From contig NC_091018.1 of the NCBI RefSeq assembly GCF_041296385.1, forward strand, positions 1,061,501-1,125,500: a DNA stretch of 64,000 nucleotides, written 5' to 3'. The position numbers and the translations under genes were made by a program. Below, in pieces: positions 55,620 through 64,000 of the stretch. The notes beneath the pieces were generated by a model. The model made no database searches. It was not told the origin of the DNA and saw only the letters and a list, made by a program, of their open reading frames with translations. The number at the start of each line of letters is the position of its first letter. Within the stretch, counting starts at the first letter, position 1. The stretch is from Aphelocoma coerulescens (lineage: Eukaryota; Chordata; Aves; Passeriformes; Corvidae).

Positions 55620-56020
55620 GGTCTCCTCCGTGTGCGAGGACGCCAGCCCGCTCCGAGGTGGAGTTAGAGAGGCTCTGGCTGCACACGCGGTGGGGAGGCT
55701 GGGCCACGGCCACCCCCACGGAGGGGCAGCCAGCTCTCCCCGCAGCCCGCGGGGCCCCGGCGCTCCCGCAGCGCTCCTGGCCGCAGGGCTCCGGCCGCCC
55801 CACGCCGCTGGACACGCGGAGCCCCACGGCGCGGTGGCTGCGAGACGCGTCCGGGGCCACGCTTCTCGTGTAATCCCCGCTTCTGCCCTACACTTCTGCC
55901 CGTGTGCCAGTGGCTGGAGGGGCCCAGACTGCCGGTCCCCTTGGAGCTTGGGGACAGCGACACTGCTGCACTGTTCATGCGTGTGTGGGAACAGCCCAGG
56001 AGCTGCCAGTGGGGTCCCTG
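55620..56020 (-). promoter_or_regulatory. TNMD proximal upstream region
   Basis: The 400 bp between the TNMD start codon and the minisatellite should contain its 5'UTR and core promoter. It is GC-rich, and I did not find a convincing TATA box. Confidence 0.35.
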
Positions 56021-57009
56021 CACGGCGGGGGGACAGGGCAAGGCGGGGGGACACGGGCAGGGCTGGGGGACACGGGCAGGGCTGGGGGACACGGGCAAGG
56101 CGGGGGGACACGGGCACGGCTGGGGGACACGGGCATGGCAGGGGGACACGGGCATGGCAGGGGGACACGGGCATGGCAAGGGGACACGGGCAGGGCTGGG
56201 GGACACGGGCAGGGCGGGGGGACACGGGCATGGCAGGGGGACACGGGCAGGGCGGGGGGACACGGGCAGGGCAGGGGGACACGGCAGGGCGGGGGGACAC
56301 GGGCAGGGCAGGGGGACACGGATAAGGCGGGGGGACACGGGCAGGACAGGGGGACACGGGCAGGGCAGGGGGACACGGCAGGGCAGGGGGACACGGATAA
56401 GGCGGGGGGACACGGGCAGGGCAGGGGGACACGGGCAGGGCAGGGGACACGGGCACGGCTGGGGGACAGGGCAAGGCGGGGGGACACGGCAGGGCAGGGG
56501 GACACGGCAGGGCAGGGGGACATGGACACGGCAGGGGGGACACGGGCAGGGCAGGGGGACACGGGCACGGCGGGGGACACGGGCAGGACAGGGGGGACAC
56601 GGCAGGGCAGGGGGACACGGCAGGGCGGGGGGACACGGACACGGCAGGGGGGACACGGGCAGGGCAGGGGGACACGGGCACGGCGGGGGACACGGCAGGG
56701 CGGGGGGACACGGATAAGGCGGGGGACACGGGCAGGGCAGGGGGACACGGCAGGGCAGGGGGACACGGCAGGGCGGGGGGACACGGCAGGGCGGGGGGAC
56801 ACGGATAAGGCGGGGGACACGGGCAGGGCAGGGGGACACGGCAGGGCAGGGGGACACGGCAGGGCGGGGGGACACGGGCAGGGCAGGGGGACACGGGCAG
56901 GGCAGGGGGACACGGGCACGGCTGGGGGACAGGGCAAGGCGGGGGGACACGGGCATGGCAGGGGGACACGGGCAGGGCAGGGGGACACGGGCAGGGCAGG
57001 GGGACACGC
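56021..57009 (+). repeat. Minisatellite, ~19-bp unit, upstream of TNMD
   Basis: About 50 copies of a unit near GGGGACACGGGCAGGGCAG, with variants carrying ATAAGGC, CATGGCA or a lost G. G-runs of 5-6 recur every unit on the plus strand, the template strand for TNMD. The array lies ~400 bp upstream of the TNMD start codon. It is open in several frames on both strands, which generates spurious proteins of up to 548 codons. It grades into a GTGTGCGT stretch at its right edge. Confidence 0.97.
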
Positions 57010-57110
57010 GTGTGCGTACGTGTGTGTGTAACGCATGTGCAGACACGTGAGCAGGGTGTGCGTGGGTGTGCACGCACTTGCAGTGTGCCCATGTGTGCAG
57101 GGCGTGTGTG
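57009..57110 (+). repeat. Interrupted GT/GTGC-rich microsatellite
   Basis: Alternating purine-pyrimidine sequence (GTGTGCGTACGTGTGTGTGT and GTGTGCACGCA-type words) follows the minisatellite. Such DNA can adopt Z-form. Confidence 0.6.
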
Positions 57111-57612
57111 AGGCCTGAGCGCTCTCCCTGGAGAGCACAGCCTTACCCCAAAGTCGGCCTAGCCAGGAATTTCCTGACTAATTTTTTTTTTCTTTTTCTA
57201 TGTTCAAAAATTTCCATTTGTTGAAATCGTAGCATTTCTTCATGGAAATGAACCCATCTTAAGAAAGGCTTTCAGGAATCAGGCGTGAGGTTTCTAGTCT
57301 GAACAGGATGAGGCTCCCTGGTGTAGAAGAGCTGGCATGGACTCTTTTTCCAAGCTGTTTACTCTAATAAAAACCCAAAGTGCATCATGCACTAATTAAA
57401 ATTGCACTGAAAAAAAGAAAATCCACATCGAGTTTTGCTCAGGATGAGAAATGGAGAAAGAAATTGCTTTTAGCAGGTCTGGCACTGGCTTTGGGATGTT
57501 GCTGCCTGCAACCTGGGATAAATCCTGGAGGGACAGAAGTGGAGATGCTGAATAGCTTGGGGAGAGCAGCGTGCCCATGTGTGTGCCCTGGTGTGTGCCC
57601 TGGTGTGTATCT

Positions 57613-57662
57613 GCTCCCTGAAAAGGGGTTTGGGCTCCCTGAAAAGGGGTTTGGGCTCCCTG
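57613..57662 (+). repeat. Short 21-bp tandem duplication
   Basis: GCTCCCTGAAAAGGGGTTTG plus one G occurs twice in direct tandem, with a partial third copy. A TGTGCCCTGG duplication precedes it at 57580-57605. Confidence 0.85.
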
Positions 57663-60600
57663 GCCCTGGAGCAGCAAGAGCTGCTCACCCCACAGCCCCT
57701 CAGCAGTGCTGGGGGTGTAAAACACACTGTGGGGGTTTAATATTTGAGATAGTAATAGCAGAAGGGAATCATACTGATGAGGTTATTTGGAGGAGAAAAA
57801 ACCCCTTTTTAATGGAAAGCAATTGCAGGCAGCCTTTGAAAACATCTGAGAGGTTTTGGAAATCTAAATGCAGCCAATCTGTGCAGACACCAGGTTTGCC
57901 TGTCTCCACTTCCCAACAGAAAGTTCCATCTCGGAAGCTTTTGTTATTCACTGGAAACTCAAGTATTTGAAAACATTTTCTTTTCTTGTCAAAATTAGAG
58001 TTTCAGAGGAAAACTTTGGAGCAGCTCTACTGAAAGATGGTTCTGATTACAGGAAAGAATTACAGCAGTGCTGCTAAGCAGACATAATTGATCAGCAGAT
58101 CTTCACCATATCCCCCACTCAAGGCACAGGAAACACTGCAAATACCACTCATAAACCAAATTAGGCATTATTATTTTATTACTGTTGTAAGGTAAATGTC
58201 AAGCTTTTTAATGGCAATCACTGTAACCCCATCAGGAGCCGGGTGTCTGAATTAGTTGCAAGAGGTGAGAACCTCCCAGGGCTGGGAGTTAATAAAACTC
58301 AATAAATATCACAGGTCCCTTCCAGCGCTGGCAGTGCTGCGGATGGAGAGGCTGGGGTGGGTGGTGGGGCTGTGGGGGATACTGTGGCTGGGCTGGAGCC
58401 CTTGACCTGCTGGTCCTGCAAAAACTGGGCACTGCTGCCCGTGAGGGCTGGGGGCAGTGGGAGTGAGCACAGGCACCACATGCACAGCCGTGGGCACGCA
58501 GCCTCACGGCCAGCTCAGCCCAGAGTGTCCTGGCCCATGCAGGGCAGGGAGGAGAATGAGAGCCCTCCACACTGCTGCTCTCCACAGAGAGTGTTGTGTA
58601 TGAATACCCAGCCTTGGATGGGGGGTTTGACAGCAGCAAACCCCTGTGCAACCCCAGGTGTCCTCCCCTCAGCACCTGTGGCTGTGTTACAGCCACTGCA
58701 TCCTGACAAGGAGACAGATAGTTGGGATGCAGAGAAGGACAGAATCTGCAGGATGACAGTCACCAAAAGTGTTGGGGTTTTTTCCCCAATTCCCCAATGC
58801 TCTGGCTCAGACTTCAGGGTTTCAGAGGAAAAAAAAAAGGTATTTTTTATGAAAAGACAACAAGTCTGGGGGGAAACCCCTTAGTGTCCTTAAGATGACA
58901 ACCAGGTTCTCTGTATAAAAAGCAGTTCTGATGAAAATCTCCCATCAGTGCCAATGGAGAGGGAACAATCACTAATTTTCCATGAAGCTAATGAGAGCGA
59001 GGGTATATGAGAGGGGAGAATTTAATCTGATATGAACTGAGGAAGAGAAGCAATACTGATATTAATGTGTGACTAATTGATACCCAGAAGAACATTTGAA
59101 ATGATTAAAAGGCATTTGATTTTTATACAGGACAGTGAGAGGCTCATTGCCTATGACTGGTGCATCCTTTCAGTTTTCTACTCCTTGTTCCAATTTGTCC
59201 AGAAAAATCTATCACATCTGCAGCATAGCTTGACTGCTGCATAAAACCTCTGTGCCTGGAAATGTTATACCAAGAAATTCCTCCTGGACAGCACAAAGGA
59301 TTGTACATGGTGTGAACGGGGGTGAGCAGCCTGGCAGAAATAAAATAGGTCCCCAAACCACTAAAAAGCAGCTCCCCAAAGCAGTGGAGCTTGGGCAGCA
59401 ACCTTCAGCTGAAACCCCCTGTGATTAATATCGTGCTCTTCGTTATAATGAAAAACCCATTAAGGTCAGTGGCAGCATCTCTGAGCAGCACTAAATTGGA
59501 ACAATGGAGACAGTAAAGTTAAAAATGAGCCATAATATTAATGTGGATAGTGAATTAATTGGGCAATTCCATAGGTAGTAAGTAAATCATACCATTTGCT
59601 GTGGGATGTGGTGCCATGCAGCTCTCATGGCTGGCAGTGGTGTCAGTGGTGACACCTGCTCCTGGATAGAGCCAGAGGAGCAACACAGAGCCACAGCACC
59701 CGGGGGACCCCACTGTGCCCACCTCCCCTGTGGCCCTTCTCCTTGCCTGCCAATGGGAGATCTCTCGGTAGGGAAAATGCCTCTTGCTTTGCTCTTTTCG
59801 GTGCTTCAGCCCCGAACATGTCCAGAATGCTGACTGACAGCATGGCTGAGGTGCTGCATCCCTGCTCCGAGGTGCTTTTCCCTCATCCTCAGCTGTGGTG
59901 TCTGTATCCCTTTGCAGTTGCACCCACAAAGTTTTACCAGACTGCTGGTAGACTTATGGAATGGCTGTTCCCCTCGTTTGGGTGGCTCCCTCAGGAAAGG
60001 CTTCCTTACCCCCAGGAGATGTGCAGGACCACCAGACAGGCCTTGGCTCTCTCCTGCTGCTTTTGTGCTTTGTGCTGGGGCGCACTGTGGGGGACAAGGA
60101 CAGGGATTTGTACCATGGAGAAGCATTTGCACCATGTGGCTCGGGCTGATGGCTCCCTCTCCACCTCCAGCATCATGGACAGCAAACAGAGAAAGGGAAA
60201 AATCACGTATAAAAGAAAGTTGCTCATTAGCCAGTGCCTGATTACCCAGAACTGTCTTTGCTTCAAACCATCCAATTTTCAGTAACATTTGCCAGATGAG
60301 AGGACATGTACCTCCTCTTATCAACCAGCCACATACAGCCTCAGCTGAAGGTTTCAGTAAGGGAGGTTTCAGTAATTGGCCTATTCATCATTCATTGTTT
60401 ATCTTAAGTTCACATCATCGTAGGGAACTCCAGAGACATCCTTGATTCAAGTTAAGGAACTTAATCATTATGATAAAACTGCTCAGGGAGCTGGAGTTCA
60501 TGCTGAAGACGCACGTGGCCATGTGGCACTCCAGCAGCTGCTACTCACAGCAAATTACTCAAAACTGACAAAGCTTTGGGAGAGAACAGAAAAAGATAAA

Positions 60601-63600
60601 TTCGTGGTGGCCGTTCTGACGGAGGCACTCAGAAAGTTATTACAGCAGACACGCGCTTCCCTTGCTCACAGCCCATGAAAAATCCCGCTCCTCCGAGCTC
60701 CGGGGACAGCTGCCTCATCGCTGCTCTTGCAACTCCCTCATCAACAGAAGTTATTAACAGCGCTGGAGAATTTTATCCAAATGCCAGTTTCATCTTGATA
60801 AATAACAATTTCATGTCTCTGTTCTACCAGATGACTACACAGTTTTATTTCAAACACTTAACTTCTTCCGAAATGCTTCCCCATGCATGAGGCTTAGCTA
60901 TGGAATGTGTGCTGAGCAGTTTTTATTTTCACCAGGCTTTGAATACCTGTAATGCAAAGACCAAACCCATAATCCTGCACTATCGTAAGTCACTTTTCTC
61001 AATAAAGAGCTGCTTCCTACTGGGACAGCTAAAATGTAATTGAAAGCTATGTGTGTGTTGGTGTCACACCGAAATGCCTTTTATTAAAAATAGTTTGAGG
61101 GTTGTTAAGGAACAGTCTGCAGCTCCTCTGGGATGTGCAAGAAGGGAAAGCAAGAAGGGGACAACCTGGGGGCCATAGGTTGGTGTCTCCCCCTGCCCTG
61201 CAGTGATCTCCCCCCTGTTGCCCATCACCCAAAACCACCACAGAGTTATTGGGTTCCCTGCTCACGGCAGCAGACGGATGCTCGGAGTGATGCCAATGCT
61301 CTGCTGGCAGCAGTTAATTGCCAGCCTGCTTCATTAGGAGCAGGCAATTTTGTGATGACTGTGTCTGAGGGAAGGAGGTTGCTCAGAGAGGTGCAGGTGT
61401 GGTGCTGCAGGTGTGGGGGTGCGATGCAGGATGCAGGGATGCTCTGGGTACCAGCAACAAACTCATCAGCACGTGGAGAGGCACCAGGGTCCCCTCTGAG
61501 GACCTGCTAGGTCAGTATCTAACCTCAGCTGGGAACTTGGCTGTGGAAAACCTATAGGGAGAAGAAAAAAATTGGTAAAAGGGGCTTCATTGCACCAGGA
61601 TTGTGTGAAGAGAATACCCAGCATTTTATCACTGCTTAGCAAACCTAAAGTATTTAATATTAACATATTGAACACTTCCTACTGAATCAGTGCAGTACCA
61701 CAGTGTCTCCTGCCTTCTTCTACTGTCACCTGATACATGCATTAATGTTGTTTACTTCTACAGCAAGTAAAGAAAGAGTTGAGATTACTCCTACGTGCTA
61801 TTAATCAAGAAAGGATCCATTAAACTGAAGAATTTCAACACAGTTAATTTTTCTTTGATTGTCATTAACTCTCCTATTGATGGCCTTTACCATTAATTGC
61901 CCAGTGACAATGCAAACAATATTTTCCCTTGTCCCTTGAGACCACATGCAGCTGCAGCCCAGTGATGGGAGCATGAATTCTCAGGTCTCCTGGGTGCACC
62001 GAGGTTCCTGGGGAGATTCTGAGCTCAGGAGATGAGGGTTTGCCTGGTTCTTTCCCTGTGTTGTCTCCATGCAGCCTCACCTGTTTCCCTGTGCCTCCAG
62101 CTCTGCTGCTGCCTCCTTCCCAGCTCTCATATGTACAGTCAAGCTGTTCACAGCCCCGGGGCCCTTTTGGAAAAAAGCAGCTATTTTAAAAATCAATAAA
62201 ATAAATAAAATGAACCAAAGTCAGCAGAATTGCCCATGTCTGCCTCAAATACAAATAAGTGGTGGAAAGCTCTGTAACCCCATGAGTTTTGGGGCTCATC
62301 AGCTGATGCTGGCTCCCCTCTGGATGTTCCCTGGCAGCTGGGGGTGCCCAGACTGGGGGCACTCCTGACAGCCACGCTTCTTCTTTGGGCATGAGGTGTT
62401 CCCAATGAGCAAAGGCGGTTGGAGCCAAGGCTGCTCAGCTGCCTGGGAGGGTATATAGGGGATGGGGTGGCTGCAGGGGCGTTTGGGCTGTGCCCTTGGC
62501 TGGCAGAGTGGGGCTGCAGGGCTCCCAGCAGCAAGGTGTGCTGAGAGCTGAGCATCAGCAAGGGGAAATATAGACTGGAAAGGGAGGAAAGAGAGGTGGG
62601 AGCTGTGAGGGCAGCGAGGTGTGCACTGACCAGCCCTGCTGCTGTCGGGCAGAGGCACCTGCAGCTGGCTGGGCTGTGTGCCCATGGGGCAGGGATGGGA
62701 GGGGATGGTCTCCTCCTCCTGCTCTGCTTTCCCTCCTCCTCAGCCATGTGTGATGGCAGATGGGCTGCCAAGGGGGTGCAGAGGGGGCATGATGAGCACA
62801 CCGGTGCTGCTGTACCGGGGCACATGCTGCCAGGGTGGGCTGGCTGCCGGGGCCATGGGCACGGTGCTGCTGCTGGGCTCTCCCTGCCCAGCTTTGGGGG
62901 CACCCACCTCCAGAGGCTGCTGCAGGGGGCTGGTGTCAGGCCAGAGGGCTCCCAGTGCTCCTGGCTCTGGGACAGGGAGATGCTGAGGGTTGTTCCAGGA
63001 GCTGGTGTCCCGCAGTGACTGGGGGTGTTGTTGGAACCTGGGTGACTCAGCTATTGCCCGCTGAGGGGGTGCCAGAGTCCCAGGGCACTGGCCCTGGGTG
63101 AGGGTCTCCTAGCACCCCTGCTGGAGTCTGCAGGAGGGCTGGCTTGCATCCCTGTGGTGCTGGGCCCCGTTCTGTGCCCCATGAGCTCCTTCCCCTGCAG
63201 CTGGGCTGGCTGCAGCTCTGCCCTTTCCTTGACGCAGCGAGTCTTTGCCTTTGGGGTCACACTCTCACCCACTTCTGCTGTGTGTGGTGTGTCTGCCCTC
63301 GCCTTCCACCCCGTGCACCCCCGAGGGGCTGCTCTGGGGGGTCAGCTCGCTGTCACAGCCCGGCTGTGCCTCACAAAGCCCTCTGAGACAGCCCCTGTGC
63401 CTCTGGAGCAGCCTGGGAATGCAGAGAGCATCTGCAGTGCCCTCTCTCAGATAACACCTCCCTCTCGCCTCTCTCGTTTTTTCCTTGACATTAAGGCTTG
63501 AAGCTCCATCTCACCCTCTTTCTCTCCTACTGCTCTGCTCTCCCCTTGCTATACCTGGCAGGTTCTTTTTTTTTTCCTCCCTCCCTGCCAAAGTGCTTCC

Positions 63601-64000
63601 CTTCTGTTGGATTTTTCCCTCTGCTGTTGCTTTGTTCCCACTCTCCCTCCTGGTTCCTGCTGCCTCCTCCTTGCTCTTTCCCTCTCTATGCCCCCTGCTG
63701 TGATCTTCTCTTCCCATTGCACCTCCAGCATCTTCCCTGCTCCCTGGTTCTGCAACCCCTGGCACTGGGGTCTGCACCCTGGGTCTGTCCCTGGTGATGT
63801 CTTGGCTGGGATGTGGAAATTCCCAGGAGAATCTGCTTTACTTTGCTGTCACCTACAGTGATTGGTTTCTACCTTTTTACAATTTTTTTCTGTCCTGTGA
63901 GAAACTGCTCGCTAAAGAAAGCACATTTTTCTTGCTTACTGGGAGTTCCTGTTTGTCATTTTTATAAATCAGTGTTTATTGGCCTAATTATTGTAAATGC
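57663..64000. other. Distal TNMD upstream region, no gene found
   Basis: About 6.3 kb of noticeably lower GC content than the rest of the window. No CR1 tail, tRNA-like structure, splice-consistent exon or long conserved-looking frame was recognised. AT-rich blocks near 58900-59130, 60430-60900 and 61550-61900 could be conserved noncoding elements. A T-rich, C-rich stretch lies at 63480-63700. Confidence 0.5.

Noticed and set aside
62193..62903. 236-codon minus-strand frame near the right end
   Set aside because: Ser/Pro-rich low-complexity translation without splice signals, homology or supporting context.

Overview
This is vertebrate nuclear DNA, almost certainly from a bird. Four short truncated CR1 LINE 3' ends are scattered through it (the typical avian repeat), genes are small and tightly packed with compact introns, and the left ~47 kb is very GC-rich with CpG islands, as on avian microchromosomes. 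The gene order and strands, XKRX(+) NOX1(+) CSTF2(-) TYW2(+) SYTL4(+) SRPX2(-) TSPAN6(+) TNMD(-), mirror the human Xq22.1 block except for TYW2. Human Xq22 corresponds to the chicken 4p / passerine 4A autosomal segment, so the gene set fits a bird well. The species cannot be fixed from this sequence.

Layout. 1-1301: upstream DNA and CpG island of XKRX. 1302-6114: XKRX, 3 coding exons, 432 codons, with a CR1 fragment just after the stop. 7788-12090: NOX1, 13 coding exons, 561 codons, complete NADPH oxidase. 13374-20238: CSTF2 on the minus strand, 13 constitutive exons plus a 60-nt optional exon. 20545-22891: TYW2/TRMT12, 7 coding exons, sharing a ~300-bp CpG-rich bidirectional promoter with CSTF2. 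25087-31354: SYTL4 (granuphilin). 32448-36853: SRPX2 on the minus strand. 39411-43618: TSPAN6. 47199-55619: TNMD on the minus strand. 55620-64000: upstream of TNMD, no gene seen. All eight genes have open, phase-consistent exons with GT/AG junctions, so none looks like a pseudogene; the SYTL4 linker (26.5-26.7 kb) is the only ambiguous splice region.

The genes are not one pathway: a membrane XK-family protein, a superoxide-producing oxidase, an mRNA 3'-end processing factor, a tRNA wybutosine enzyme, a Rab27 effector of granule docking, a secreted sushi protein, a tetraspanin and a tendon BRICHOS membrane protein. They form an old conserved neighbourhood. Two large G-rich minisatellites sit directly upstream of TSPAN6 (38.3-39.2 kb) and TNMD (56.0-57.0 kb); both create long meaningless open frames.

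Most interesting point: an intron-containing TYW2 lies between CSTF2 and SYTL4, whereas human TRMT12 is (from general knowledge) a single-exon gene on chromosome 8. This suggests the mammalian gene is a retrocopy that replaced a parent on the future X. No exotic mobile or defence system was seen.
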